DNA of 64,000 bases from Oscillospiraceae bacterium (GTDB lineage Bacteria > Bacillota > Clostridia > Oscillospirales > Oscillospiraceae), in contig JAFPWF010000019.1 of assembly GCA_017395085.1 (NCBI GenBank), positions 62,001 through 126,000 on the forward strand. The letters are read 5' to 3'. Shown here piece after piece: positions 1-8,307 of this stretch; the stretch's first letter is position 1, and every line of letters starts with the position of its first letter. A program made the translations under genes and the position numbers. The notes under the pieces were generated by a model. It did no database searches. It saw only the letters and a list, made by a program, of their open reading frames with translations, and was not told the origin of the DNA.

Positions 1-1561
1 CTGCGTGAGGGGGAGCACCGTACTGGAATGCGTTATACAGCGCGCTGAATCTCTTCTTCAGCTCATCCTCGCTGTAGCCTGCGATGGCGAATGCCTTCTT
101 CATGATCTCAATGCTGTGGTTGCGCACGGCGCCCGATGCCAGTTCGATCCCGTTGCAGACCAGGTCATACTGATAGGCCAGCACGTCAATGGGATCCTTG
201 GTTTCCAGCGCTTCCAGTCCGCCCTGCGGCATGGAGAACGGGTTGTGGGTAAAGATGATTTTGCCGGTGCTCTCATCGTGTTCATACATGGGAAAATCCA
301 CCACGAAGCAGAATGCGAACGCATCGCGATCGACGATGTTCAGGTTCTCGCCCAGCCAGTTCCGGATCTGTCCGGCATAGCGGTCAACAACCGTCTTGTT
401 GTCGCAGATGAAGAACAGGGTCTTCCCGTCATCCAGACCTGTCAGTTCCACAATCTCTTTCTTCTGCTCGGGAGAGAGGAACTTTTCAATCGGGCCTTTC
501 AGCGCATCCTGGTTTCTGGTGATGTAACCCAGACCCTTCATGCCGATGCTCATGGCAAACTGGAGGGAGTGCTCAAAGAAGCTGCGGCTTTGCCCGGCAC
601 AGTCTGCCACAATGCCGCGGACAGGTTTGTTCTTGAACAGGGGGAAGTCTACATGGCGGAAGAATTCAGTCAGGTCACAGATGACAAGCGGGTTCCGGAG
701 GTCCGGCTTGTCCGAGCCGTACTTCATCATCGCATCGGCATAAGTAATCCGCGGGAAGGGTGCTTCGGTGACCTTTTTATCGGAGAAGCTGTGGAAGGTG
801 TCGGAGATCACTTCTTCGCAGACCTTCATCACATCGTCCTGTGTGGCAAACGCCATCTCGTAGTCCAGCTGGTAGAATTCACCGGGAGAACGGTCCTGCC
901 GGGCGTCTTCATCGCGGAAGCATGGGGCAATCTGAAAATACTTATCGAAAGAGGATACCATCAGCAACTGCTTAAACTGCTGCGGAGCCTGGGGGAGCGC
1001 ATAGAACTTGCCCTTGTGTTTGCGGCTCGGAACCAGAAAGTCGCGCGCGCCTTCGGGAGAGGAAGCGGTCAGAATCGGGGTCTGGATTTCCAGGAATCCT
1101 TTCTCTTCCATCTTTTTCCGCATATGGCTGATCACCCTGGAGCGCAGGACGATGTTATCCCGGATTTCTGGGTTGCGCAGGTCCAGATAGCGATATTTCA
1201 GCCGGATATCCTCGCGGGTCTGCTTGGAGTTGTGAATGTCAAAGGGGAGCATATTGAGGCAGGTTCCCAGCACCTCCAGCTGATCCACAACCAGCTCCAC
1301 GCGGCCGGTGTCCAGCTTTTCATTCACGGTATCCTCATCGCGCTTAGATACAACGCCGGTAACCGAAATAACGGTCTCCTTATTGACATTGGCGAGCAGG
1401 GACTCGTCATGCACTACCGTCTGCGTAATGCCGGTATAATCCCTGATGTCCACAAAAATGACGCCGCCGTGATCGCGGATGGTGTCGACCCAGCCGGCCA
1501 GCTGGACGGTTTGCCCGATGTGGGACTCCCGAATGTCGTTGCAGTAATGTGTTCTGTACAT
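1..1561 (-). CDS. aspS: Aspartyl-tRNA synthetase, C-terminus beyond the window
   Basis: Charges tRNA-Asp (tRNA-Asp/Asn in organisms with an indirect Asn pathway) with aspartate in the cytoplasm. The minus-strand reading frame begins MYRTHYCNDIRESHIGQ with the OB-fold anticodon-binding sequence QLAGWVDTIRDHGGVIFVDIRD, and contains the class II motif 2 region FRDEDARQDRSPGEFYQLD. About 520 of the usual ~590 codons are present. The insertion domain of the bacterial type is included, and the last part with motif 3 is lost or nearly lost at the left edge. The ATG at 1561-1559 has an AGGGAGG ribosome binding site at 1568-1574. It is transcribed from the promoter at 1872-1900 through a T-box leader. 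Whether it is discriminating or non-discriminating cannot be told here. Confidence 0.97.
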   Translation of the reverse strand, partial: MYRTHYCNDIRESHIGQTVQLAGWVDTIRDHGGVIFVDIRDYTGITQTVVHDESLLANVNKETVISVTGVVSKRDEDTVNEKLDTGRVELVVDQLEVLGTCLNMLPFDIHNSKQTREDIRLKYRYLDLRNPEIRDNIVLRSRVISHMRKKMEEKGFLEIQTPILTASSPEGARDFLVPSRKHKGKFYALPQAPQQFKQLLMVSSFDKYFQIAPCFRDEDARQDRSPGEFYQLDYEMAFATQDDVMKVCEEVISDTFHSFSDKKVTEAPFPRITYADAMMKYGSDKPDLRNPLVICDLTEFFRHVDFPLFKNKPVRGIVADCAGQSRSFFEHSLQFAMSIGMKGLGYITRNQDALKGPIEKFLSPEQKKEIVELTGLDDGKTLFFICDNKTVVDRYAGQIRNWLGENLNIVDRDAFAFCFVVDFPMYEHDESTGKIIFTHNPFSMPQGGLEALETKDPIDVLAYQYDLVCNGIELASGAVRNHSIEIMKKAFAIAGYSEDELKKRFSALYNAFQYGAPPHA

Positions 1562-1574
1562 AAATGTTCCTCCC

Positions 1575-1866
1575 TGACGATGGTATCGTCATGTTTTTTT
1601 GAAGCAGGGGATCCGGATAAAACAAAAGCCCGCCCGGAATACAACATTCCGGGACGAGCCGATGACCCGCGGTGCCACCCGATTTGGCGCCGAGATGGCG
1701 CCCGCCTCAAGGTATTTTATTGTTCCCGATCAGAGCGTTCCCTGCTTTCTACTCACTTGAATGCGCTCCCAGTCACGACGCATACTCCCTGACAAGCTTT
1801 CCTGAAAACAGAGTCTCCAACGGCCGCCGAAATCCGTATCCGGTTTCCCAGCGGAATACTTCTGTG
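1575..1866 (-). promoter_or_regulatory. T-box leader of aspS with intrinsic terminator
   Basis: On the minus strand the leader carries the T-box core GGGTGGCACCGCGG (complement of 1665-1680, just after GCGCCAAATC). The core is followed by a terminator stem (about 1628-1659, GCTCG-CCCGGAAT paired with ATTCCGGG-CGGGC) and a T-run at 1621-1627. T-box RNAs bind uncharged tRNA: the specifier codon pairs with the anticodon and the T-box bulge pairs with the free 3' end, which favours the antiterminator. GAC (Asp) triplets occur in the upstream stem I region, but I could not fix the specifier loop by eye. Regulation by uncharged tRNA-Asp is inferred from the downstream gene. Confidence 0.9.
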
Positions 1867-1871
1867 GACGC

Positions 1872-1900
1872 ATTTTACTCGTTTGAAATGGTCTTGTCAA
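1872..1900 (-). promoter_or_regulatory. Sigma-A promoter of aspS
   Basis: Minus strand: -35 TTGACA (1900-1895), 17-bp spacer, -10 TAAAAT (1877-1872). Near-consensus, placed directly upstream of the T-box leader. Confidence 0.85.
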
Positions 1901-2002
1901 GCGAAAAATAGCTCGGTATCGCGGACCTTTTTGCCTGTGCAGACCCATGTCCGGGCGCCAAATCAGTCGATTAAAAAAATTTAAGAAATATGTGCGAGGC
2001 TC

Positions 2003-2031
2003 TTGTTTTTAACGGAGAGAAGAATTATAAT
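2003..2031 (+). promoter_or_regulatory. Probable sigma-A promoter of the symporter-asparaginase operon
   Basis: TTGTTT (2003-2008), 17-bp spacer, TATAAT (2026-2031). It lies about 235 nt upstream of the symporter start, so the transcript has a long leader. The rest of 1901-2267 holds no gene. Confidence 0.6.
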
Positions 2032-2096
2032 AAAATCAACAGTTGACGGCACTTTGCAGACGTAAAATATAGACAAATTAGATAAAAACAAAGACA

Positions 2097-2154
2097 AATC
2101 CTCTTTCCTTGTTTTCTTGGTGTTCAGGCTCCAATTGAATAGGAAAAGAGGATT
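2097..2154 (+). repeat. Inverted repeat in the 5' leader of the symporter operon
   Basis: AATCCTCTTTCCT (2097-2109) is complementary to AGGAAAAGAGGATT (2141-2154) with a single bulged A; the loop is about 31 nt. It is inside the predicted untranslated leader, not followed by a T-run, so it is not a simple terminator. It could be an RNA switch arm, a protein-binding hairpin or an operator. I do not recognise the class. Confidence 0.6.
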
Positions 2155-2267
2155 GATTTGATTGATCTATCTGCGCAGGAAAGGAGGCATATCGTAAACG
2201 CAGGGAGGCTCGTCTCAGTTTGAAAGATGCTGTCAGATTTTCGAAGAAAAAGGAATAGGAGGTTCTT

Positions 2268-3542
2268 ATGAAAAAGCAGAAAGAACAAAAGCAGCACATG
2301 AGTCTTGCCATCAAGATTCTGGTTGGCATGGTTGTCGGTTTGCTCTTCGGCTTCCTGTTGAAACCGCTGCACAGCTACTGGACATATGTTACCAACACAG
2401 TCGGCACCGTGTTCCTGCGGCTGCTGAAGATGACGATCCTGCCCTTGGTGCTTTGCTCCATAGTCGGTGGTATCGCCAGTATCGCAAACCTGAACAAACT
2501 GAAAAAGATCGGAATCCGCTTCATCATTTACTGGGCCTGCGCATCCGCACTGGCTGGCGCCTGCGGCCTGATCTGGTCCTATATCATCAAACCGGGCGTA
2601 GGCATCCATCTGGAAGAAGCGGCCGAGGCATACAGCACTCAGGGCGTCAGCGTTCTGGACGGCATTATCAGCTATGTCCCGGATAACCTCTTTGCCGCCC
2701 TGTCCAACTTCTCGACGGTTCAGGTCATCGTGTTTGCCATCCTCGCCGGTATTGCAATTTCTACCCTGCCCGAGGGCAAGCCCAAGACTGCGCTGTCCAA
2801 TTTCTTTGAGCATGGTAACGTCCTCATGATGCGCCTGGTCGAGATGGTTATGAAAGTGGCACCGATCGGCGTGTTCTGCCTGATGGCCGAAGTATCCGGT
2901 ACGCTGGGAAGCGAGGTCCTCGTCGGCCTGGGCAAGATGCTTGTTACGCAGTATATCGCTTACGCAACGATGCTCCTGATTGTTTTCCCGATTATTCTGT
3001 CGGTGTTTGCCAAGGTCGATCCCGTCAAGCATTACAGGAATATTTTCCCGGTCATGATTCTGGCCTTCTCGTCCTGCTCCTCTGCGGCGACCCTGCCCCT
3101 GACCATGAAGTCCACCAAGGAGCGCTGCGGTGTTCCGGAAGACACGGTCAACCTGATTGCTCCTCCCGCTGCGACCATCAACATGCAGGCATGCTGTGCG
3201 GAGATGGCCATCTACGCCGTCTTTGCAGCCCAGATGTTCGGCCGGCACTACACCATCGGTGAGATGATCCTCATCGTCTTCCTCGCAACGATTATGGCGG
3301 CCGGCGTGGCCGGCGTGCCGGGCGGCGGCATTATGATGAGCGCCATCATGATGGAGACTATGGGCCTGCCTCTGACCATCGTTCCCTGGGTTGCCGGCAT
3401 CTATCGTCTGATCGATATGCCCAACACCATGCTCAACGTGACCGGCGACACCGTCGGTATGGTTACCGTTTCCGCCCAGATGGGTGATTTGGATCGGGAC
3501 ATCTTTAACGCGGCGCATAAGCCCGCAGACGACGAGGATTAA
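2268..3542 (+). CDS. SLC1/DAACS-family amino acid:cation symporter, divergent binding site
   Basis: A 424-residue integral membrane transporter of the GltP/SstT/DctA family (elevator mechanism, cation-coupled uptake). The serine-rich re-entrant loop SSCSSAATLP (HP1) and the TM8 element NVTGD are present. Two substrate-site positions differ from acidic amino-acid carriers. The TM7 motif normally NMDGT reads NMQAC. The TM8 motif normally DMGRT reads DMPNT, so the arginine that binds the side-chain carboxylate of Asp/Glu (R397 in GltPh) is Asn. Known neutral-amino-acid members also lack this Arg, so a neutral substrate is inferred. Being first in a run with asparaginase makes asparagine a reasonable guess. 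ATG 2268 has AGGAGG at 2257-2262. Confidence 0.92.
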   Translation: MKKQKEQKQHMSLAIKILVGMVVGLLFGFLLKPLHSYWTYVTNTVGTVFLRLLKMTILPLVLCSIVGGIASIANLNKLKKIGIRFIIYWACASALAGACGLIWSYIIKPGVGIHLEEAAEAYSTQGVSVLDGIISYVPDNLFAALSNFSTVQVIVFAILAGIAISTLPEGKPKTALSNFFEHGNVLMMRLVEMVMKVAPIGVFCLMAEVSGTLGSEVLVGLGKMLVTQYIAYATMLLIVFPIILSVFAKVDPVKHYRNIFPVMILAFSSCSSAATLPLTMKSTKERCGVPEDTVNLIAPPAATINMQACCAEMAIYAVFAAQMFGRHYTIGEMILIVFLATIMAAGVAGVPGGGIMMSAIMMETMGLPLTIVPWVAGIYRLIDMPNTMLNVTGDTVGMVTVSAQMGDLDRDIFNAAHKPADDED

Positions 3543-3577
3543 AACAAACCTTACGATTAGTGTAAGAGGATCGTTTC

Positions 3578-4747
3578 ATGGATATTCGTTTTTCCGAACA
3601 GCAAAAGGGAATCTTGGGCATTTCCGGCCACGTGGGCGTAGGCCATGTGCACAGCCATTCGGGCTTTGTGCAGGATGACTCCGCCGGCCTGGCGGTTGCA
3701 GCCCGGATTCTGAAGCAGGCGCTCCCGGTCGATACCGGGATTGCGCGCGTCCAGGTATCCATAGAGGACGGAATTCTTACCGTGATGACGAACGGCGGCG
3801 GAGCAGCTTCGGCCGCTCCCCGCCGCGGGATCGCTCCCTATGAGAAAGAACTTCTGGAAAGCCGGGCGATTGGCCTGGACGCGTCCTTCTCTCAGAATGC
3901 TGCCGTTCAGGTCTTTGGGCGCCTTTATGGCCAGGGCGTCTGCGAGACGGCCGCCGCATTTCAGGGCGCGTGTGCGCTGGCGGTACTGGATACCTTTGTG
4001 AAAGCAGCGCCGGAACGCTTCCACGTTTCATCTCCGGCCTCGAGAAAGGGCTATCTGGACCGCGCGATCTCGACGGTCCTCGATGTGGATGGAATTCCGG
4101 TAGCCGTGCAGCTGCTGGTGAACTTTACCGAGGGCGGGATCGGCCCGGCGGAAGACTATGAGGGCAATGTCCCATGGAACTTTAAAGAAGCGGTCATGAA
4201 AGCGGTTGGCCTGGATAAAGCCCCGACGGTGATCCTGGAGAGCAAAGCCTACATCCCTGCCTTCGCTCCCAAACTGGATGAAAATAAGCTGATGATCCGA
4301 GCCCAGGAAGGGGTGGATCTTGTCCCGCTGGGAGAAGCGCTTCTTCATAGTGCCCAGCTGCATGAGATCCCGGCCTGCCTGAAGACCGACGCGATGCCTT
4401 TGGTACAGGGAAGCCTGGCGAAGGCGACCGCCGCATTTGCGGACAGGGTCATTGGCGTGGCGAAAAAGCTGAAAGCGGCGGATGACTGTCTGGAGAAAGT
4501 GCAACTCACGGCAGAACTCGCGGAACTCGTCAGTCAGGATGCCGGCGGTGTGACGTTTATGGGCAATACCGTAAATGACCAGATGCGCGGTGCGGGCGTG
4601 ATCCCGGGATCCGGCGTGATTCTTTCCATGATAGTAACGACGGCCTACAAGGAATATGTAAAAATACCCATGCTCACTCCGGAGGATGCAGACCGTTACA
4701 TGCTTGTCGCACTCGACGGCCTGAGGCGTTTTCATGGGAGTGTATGA
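3578..4747 (+). CDS. Conserved-looking protein of unknown function in the asparaginase operon
   Basis: A 389-residue soluble protein that I do not recognise. No signal peptide or membrane segment is visible. Near the N-terminus (residues ~12-30) is a Gly/His cluster GHVGVGHVHSHSG followed by QDDSAGLAVAA. A second glycine-rich stretch, GAGVIPGSGVILSM, lies near residues 345-360. The His cluster could bind a metal, but this is only a possibility. Codon use matches the neighbours and the frame is open throughout. ATG 3578 is preceded by AAGAGGATC. It sits 35 nt after the symporter and its stop is 20 nt before the TTG start of asparaginase, so all three are probably co-transcribed. A role linked to asparagine/aspartate use is inferred from position only. 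Confidence 0.75.
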   Translation: MDIRFSEQQKGILGISGHVGVGHVHSHSGFVQDDSAGLAVAARILKQALPVDTGIARVQVSIEDGILTVMTNGGGAASAAPRRGIAPYEKELLESRAIGLDASFSQNAAVQVFGRLYGQGVCETAAAFQGACALAVLDTFVKAAPERFHVSSPASRKGYLDRAISTVLDVDGIPVAVQLLVNFTEGGIGPAEDYEGNVPWNFKEAVMKAVGLDKAPTVILESKAYIPAFAPKLDENKLMIRAQEGVDLVPLGEALLHSAQLHEIPACLKTDAMPLVQGSLAKATAAFADRVIGVAKKLKAADDCLEKVQLTAELAELVSQDAGGVTFMGNTVNDQMRGAGVIPGSGVILSMIVTTAYKEYVKIPMLTPEDADRYMLVALDGLRRFHGSV

Positions 4748-4766
4748 CCTGAAAGGAGAAGCGTAT

Positions 4767-5768
4767 TTGAAAAAAATCCTGATGATCTCAACCGGCGGCA
4801 CGATCGCTTCTACACCGTCCGACGATGGGCTGACTCCGACTGTGTCCGGCGGGGAAATGGTAAAGCTGATCCCCGAACTGGAAGGGCTATGCGAGATCAC
4901 GGTCTGCGACCTTCTGAATCTGGACAGCAGCAATATGCAGCCGGAATACTGGGTCGCAATGGCCAGCGCCTGCTATACCGCACTTTCCACCGGCTTTGAC
5001 GGCATTGTCATCACCCACGGCACCGACACCATGGCATACTCCGCGGCCGCACTCTCGTTCATGCTGATGAATCTGAACAAGCCGGTGGTCCTGACGGGGT
5101 CTCAGATTCCGATCGAAGAACCGAAAACCGACGGCAAGCGGAATATTCTGGATGCTTTCCGGGTGGCTGCCGATGGCCGCCTTGCCGGCGTTTACGTGGT
5201 GTTTGCCGGCCGCATCGTACCGGGCTACTGTGTCAGGAAAGTTTATTCCAGAGATTTCAAAACCATGGAGGCCATTAACCGCAGACTGGCAGGAAAGATC
5301 GTAAAAGGCGAAGTGGTGCTTGACGGGAATCCGCCGGCTTTGCATACTGCACCCATGGCTCTTCACACGGATTTGGATCCGAACGTGCTGCTGGTTAAGC
5401 TGCTCCCCGGAACCAGGCCGGAACTCCTGGAGGCCGCCGGAAATCTTGGGTATAAGGCAGTTGTCATTGAAGCCTTCGGATTGGGCGGTATCCCGAACGT
5501 AAAGCGGAATCTGCTGCCGGCAATCGAGAAGCTGATTGAACAGGGCATTCCGGTGGTCGTAACGACCCAGTGCGTCTATGAGGGCTGTGATATGAGCGTC
5601 TACGATGTGGGCGTGGAAGCCGCCCGTGCAGGCGCACTGTCCGGCGGCACCATGACACCCGAAGCGATTGCGGTCAAACTCATGTGGATTCTGGGGCACA
5701 CGGATGATCCGGTGCGGATCCGTGAACTGTTTTACAAAAATTATGTTGGAGAAATCTCTTCCCCGTGA
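4767..5768 (+). CDS. ansA: Type I L-asparaginase
   Basis: Hydrolyses L-asparagine to aspartate and ammonia; type I enzymes are cytoplasmic. The N-terminal motif STGGTIAS places the nucleophilic Thr at about residue 12, and the second catalytic block THGTDTMAYSA is at 83-93. No signal peptide is present. I chose the TTG start at 4767 because AAAGGAGAAG lies about 6 nt upstream and the protein then begins directly with the beta-strand KKILMISTGG. An in-frame ATG at 4734 would overlap the previous gene and has no ribosome binding site. Length 333 residues, normal for the family. It is the last gene of the operon and is followed by a terminator at 5803-5835. Confidence 0.93.
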   Translation: MKKILMISTGGTIASTPSDDGLTPTVSGGEMVKLIPELEGLCEITVCDLLNLDSSNMQPEYWVAMASACYTALSTGFDGIVITHGTDTMAYSAAALSFMLMNLNKPVVLTGSQIPIEEPKTDGKRNILDAFRVAADGRLAGVYVVFAGRIVPGYCVRKVYSRDFKTMEAINRRLAGKIVKGEVVLDGNPPALHTAPMALHTDLDPNVLLVKLLPGTRPELLEAAGNLGYKAVVIEAFGLGGIPNVKRNLLPAIEKLIEQGIPVVVTTQCVYEGCDMSVYDVGVEAARAGALSGGTMTPEAIAVKLMWILGHTDDPVRIRELFYKNYVGEISSP

Positions 5769-5802
5769 TTTTTCCTGAAGAGAAAAACAGAACAGAAGCA
5801 TT

Positions 5803-5835
5803 CAGAACCAGGGCGGGGGCTCTGGTTCTGTTTTA
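5803..5835 (+). terminator. Intrinsic terminator after ansA
   Basis: CAGAACCAG (5803-5811) pairs with CTGGTTCTG (5822-5830), followed by TTTTAT. Confidence 0.85.
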
Positions 5836-5862
5836 TCGTATGCGCGGCAAACACCCATCCGG

Positions 5863-5891
5863 TTGCGTGCTTCCGGTTTCTGTGATATTAT
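5863..5891 (+). promoter_or_regulatory. Probable sigma-A promoter of tatD
   Basis: TTGCGT (5863-5868), 17-bp spacer, TATTAT (5886-5891), located just after the ansA terminator and 36 nt before the tatD ATG. Confidence 0.55.
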
Positions 5892-5926
5892 GCTGCATAC
5901 CATAAAACCGGAGAAGGAGCCTGCTT

Positions 5927-6688
5927 ATGTTTTTTGATACCCATGCGCATTTGGACGATTCGGCATTTGATGAAGACCGGGATGAGGTGATCGAACGTTT
6001 CCGAAAAGCAGGCGTTAATCGCGTCTTGAACCCGGGCTGTGATGAAAAAAGCACGCGGATGGCTGCGGAGCTTTCAGAGAAGTACAGTTTTATCTGTTTT
6101 GCAGCCGGCTTCCATCCGGAGGAACTGGCCGGTCTTACGGAAGAAAGCTTTGATTCCGTATGCGCACTGGCTCAGCATCCGAAGTGCCTGGCAATCGGGG
6201 AAATCGGTCTGGACTACTATTGGGACAGCACCCGGAAAGAGGAGCAGAAGGCGCTCCTGCAGCGCCAGCTGCTGCTGGCATTGGATCTGGATAAACCCGT
6301 CATCATTCATGACCGTGAAGCCCATGGCGACTGCCTTGCCGCCGTCAGACAGCATCCGAAACTGCGGGGCGTGTTCCATTGTTATTCCGGCAGTGCCGAG
6401 ATGGCGGAGGAACTGCTGCGCTTGGGCTGGTATCTTGGCTTTGACGGACCCGTGACTTATAAAAATGCCCGCAAGGCATTGGAGGTCCTGCAGATCTGTC
6501 CCCTGGAACGCATTCTGGTCGAAACAGACAGCCCCTATCTGTCACCAGTCCCGATGCGCGGCAAACGCAACGACCCCGGAAACCTCCCGTGGATCTGCGC
6601 AAAAATCGCCGAGGTAAAAGGCCTTTCCACGGAGGAAGTTGCCCGCATCACGGCGGAAAACGGATGCCGGCTCTTCGGCTGCCCATAA
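5927..6688 (+). CDS. tatD: TatD-family metal-dependent DNase
   Basis: A 253-residue TIM-barrel metal-dependent hydrolase; family members are 3'-5' DNases with roles in DNA repair and degradation. Metal-ligand motifs run in the expected order: DTHAHLD near the N-terminus, GEIGLDYYWD around residue 93, VIIHDREAH around 125, HCYSG around 150 and the C-terminal ETDSPYLSP around 200. ATG 5927 follows GGAGAAGGAG. It is monocistronic by its flanks: it has its own promoter, and another promoter follows for the next gene. In many Firmicutes it lies near metG and rnmV, which are not present here. Confidence 0.93.
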   Translation: MFFDTHAHLDDSAFDEDRDEVIERFRKAGVNRVLNPGCDEKSTRMAAELSEKYSFICFAAGFHPEELAGLTEESFDSVCALAQHPKCLAIGEIGLDYYWDSTRKEEQKALLQRQLLLALDLDKPVIIHDREAHGDCLAAVRQHPKLRGVFHCYSGSAEMAEELLRLGWYLGFDGPVTYKNARKALEVLQICPLERILVETDSPYLSPVPMRGKRNDPGNLPWICAKIAEVKGLSTEEVARITAENGCRLFGCP

Positions 6689-6710
6689 ACGGATTGTTTA
6701 CGGTTTATAC

Positions 6711-6739
6711 TTGAAACGGCTTTTTGTTTGGTGTAAAAT
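6711..6739 (+). promoter_or_regulatory. Sigma-A promoter of the VanY-type gene
   Basis: TTGAAA (6711-6716), 17-bp spacer, TAAAAT (6734-6739). Confidence 0.75.
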
Positions 6740-6781
6740 CTCAAAATACGGGCATTCCGGAAGGAAAGGAGGCGAGTACGG

Positions 6782-7606
6782 TTGAAGAACAGGGTTTCCT
6801 GGCTGATTTGCATGGCATTTCTGACACTGATTCTTGCGGGGATTGTCGTGTCAAGGATTGAATCCCGGGATGAGATCATCTTTGGCGGTGCGGAAGGCGC
6901 CTATGTACAAACAGATACCTATCAGTACAAGGATCCGAACGCCACACCCGAAGTGGTTGAAGTCGATGACGGATGGCCGGAGATTGACATTACTCAGGCG
7001 CAGTACCGCATGGTCAACGATCAGACGGAGTTCCTGCTGCCGTCCTCGTTTGAACCGGTCTGCGGCCTGATTGACGGTACCAAGTTCATGATGTTCGACA
7101 TCGATGCGCTGCCTTATCTTAATGCGATGCTTCATGCGGCTGAGGAAGCCGGCTTTACTCCGTACATTGCGGCGTCCTACCGGACTTATTCGTATCAGAC
7201 GCAGATGTTCAATGCCAAAACAAGCAGCATTGCCTGGGACGAATTTGGAATCACCGATTATCTGGATCCCTCTTATCAGAAGGCTGCGGAAAAAGCAAGG
7301 AAGATTGTCATGTACCCGGGCAGCAGCGAGCATCAGCTGGGCCTGGCCGTGGATATCTGGGACAGACAGCGCAACCAGACCGTCCCGTATGAGAATATGA
7401 ATCAGGAGTTCTTCACCTGGCTCGATGAACACTGTGCCGAATACGGGTTTATTAAGCGATATCCGACTCGCAAGCTTCTTCTGACCGGATGGGACGAACC
7501 TTGGCACTACCGCTATGTCGGCGTGGAAGCTGCCAAATATGTCATGGAAAAGGGCATCTGCTACGAGGAATTCTACAAACATTACATGCCTGACTTTAAA
7601 TACTGA
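6782..7606 (+). CDS. Membrane-anchored D-alanyl-D-alanine carboxypeptidase, VanY/M15B family
   Basis: Zinc peptidase that trims the terminal D-Ala from peptidoglycan stem peptides outside the cell. Residues ~5-24 form a hydrophobic signal anchor (WLICMAFLTLILAGIVV), with no evident cleavage site. The catalytic domain carries the M15 metal motif SSEHQLGLAVDIW (His and Asp ligands) and the C-terminal EPWHYRYVG (catalytic Glu and third His). Length 274 residues. Translation starts at TTG 6782, supported by GGAAAGGAGGC immediately upstream. No van resistance genes are nearby, so a housekeeping cell-wall function is more likely than vancomycin resistance. Confidence 0.9.
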   Translation: MKNRVSWLICMAFLTLILAGIVVSRIESRDEIIFGGAEGAYVQTDTYQYKDPNATPEVVEVDDGWPEIDITQAQYRMVNDQTEFLLPSSFEPVCGLIDGTKFMMFDIDALPYLNAMLHAAEEAGFTPYIAASYRTYSYQTQMFNAKTSSIAWDEFGITDYLDPSYQKAAEKARKIVMYPGSSEHQLGLAVDIWDRQRNQTVPYENMNQEFFTWLDEHCAEYGFIKRYPTRKLLLTGWDEPWHYRYVGVEAAKYVMEKGICYEEFYKHYMPDFKY

Positions 7607-7617
7607 AACGGAAGCCT

Positions 7618-7674
7618 TACGGCCGCCCGCGTGCACGCACAAGCACGTGCACGCAGGCGGCTTTGCCGTATTTT
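7618..7674 (+). terminator. Strong GC-rich hairpin terminator
   Basis: Outer arm TACGG (7618-7622)/CCGTA (7666-7670). Inner arms GCCGCC (7622-7627)/GGCGGC (7656-7661) and GCGTGCACG (7629-7637)/CGTGCACGC (7646-7654). Followed by TTTT. Ends transcription of the carboxypeptidase gene. Confidence 0.8.
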
Positions 7675-7726
7675 CCGGCAGGGCTGGAAGGCTCTTCAGG
7701 TATTTCAAAAAATTTGATATTCTCTA

Positions 7727-7755
7727 TGGAAAAGCAAAAAAGGCTATGCTATAAT
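7727..7755 (+). promoter_or_regulatory. Extended -10 promoter of nrdR
   Basis: TGGAAA (7727-7732), 17-bp spacer, TATAAT (7750-7755) with an upstream TGC extended element (7747-7749). No NrdR-box-like inverted repeat is apparent here. Confidence 0.7.
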
Positions 7756-7823
7756 ACTTCAATATGAATATTTCCGGCTGGAAATCCGGGAAAATCATCA
7801 TTTGGAAAAGGACGGAAACGACC

Positions 7824-8282
7824 ATGAAATGCCCATTTTGCGGATACACCGAAAGCAAAGTAATCGACTCCCGCCCGGCCGACGGTTTTACCACGATCCG
7901 CCGCCGCAGAGAATGCCTTTCCTGCCAGAAGCGCTTCACCACCTATGAGACCATTGAACGCATGCCTCTGATTGTGGTCAAGCGGGATGGCTTCCGTCAG
8001 TCCTTTGACCGCGTGAAACTGATTAACGGCATGGTGCGCGCCTGCGAGAAGCGCCCGGTTCCCCTGGAAAAACTCGAAGCGATTGCCGATGAGATCGAAC
8101 AGGAACTGCAGGGCAAACTGGAACGCGAAGTCAGCACGGTGGAGATCGGCGAAATGGTGATGAAGCGCCTGAAGGAAGTCGACGAAGTTGCCTACGTCCG
8201 TTTTGCGTCGGTCTACCGCAGCTTTAAAGACATTAACACTTTCATGGATGAGCTGAGCAAGCTTCTGACGGAACAGAAATAA
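7824..8282 (+). CDS. nrdR: Transcriptional repressor NrdR
   Basis: Represses ribonucleotide reductase genes in response to (d)ATP. The protein starts MKCPFCGY; the zinc ribbon (CPFC ... CLSC) is at residues ~3-34 and the ATP-cone domain follows to ~140. Length 152 residues, typical. The ATG at 7824 is chosen because NrdR proteins begin at the zinc ribbon; AAAGGA lies about 11 nt upstream. An upstream in-frame ATG at 7764 would add 20 unrelated residues. The gene is followed 25 nt later by a NagB-like gene in the same orientation. Confidence 0.95.
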   Translation: MKCPFCGYTESKVIDSRPADGFTTIRRRRECLSCQKRFTTYETIERMPLIVVKRDGFRQSFDRVKLINGMVRACEKRPVPLEKLEAIADEIEQELQGKLEREVSTVEIGEMVMKRLKEVDEVAYVRFASVYRSFKDINTFMDELSKLLTEQK

Positions 8283-8307
8283 GCATCTCGGAAGTGCTGG
8301 AGCAGCA

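Noticed and set aside
5-1792. Long plus-strand open frame of 595 codons
   Set aside because: It is the antisense of aspS and its T-box leader; the minus-strand product has clear AspRS motifs while this frame has no recognisable domain.
2040-2047. CAGTTGAC half-site resembling the ADP-ribose-locus operator
   Set aside because: Only one half-site is present and the flanking bases do not complete the inverted repeat; probably chance.
2124-3518. Minus-strand open frame of 464 codons rich in His, Asp and Gly
   Set aside because: Mirror frame of the symporter gene; composition is typical of antisense to a membrane-protein gene.
4734-4766. ATG at 4734 as start of asparaginase
   Set aside because: It overlaps the upstream gene without a ribosome binding site; TTG 4767 has AAAGGAGAAG and begins at the conserved first strand.
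6782-7606. Vancomycin resistance locus
   Set aside because: Only a VanY-like carboxypeptidase is present; vanH, vanA/B, vanX and vanRS are absent nearby.
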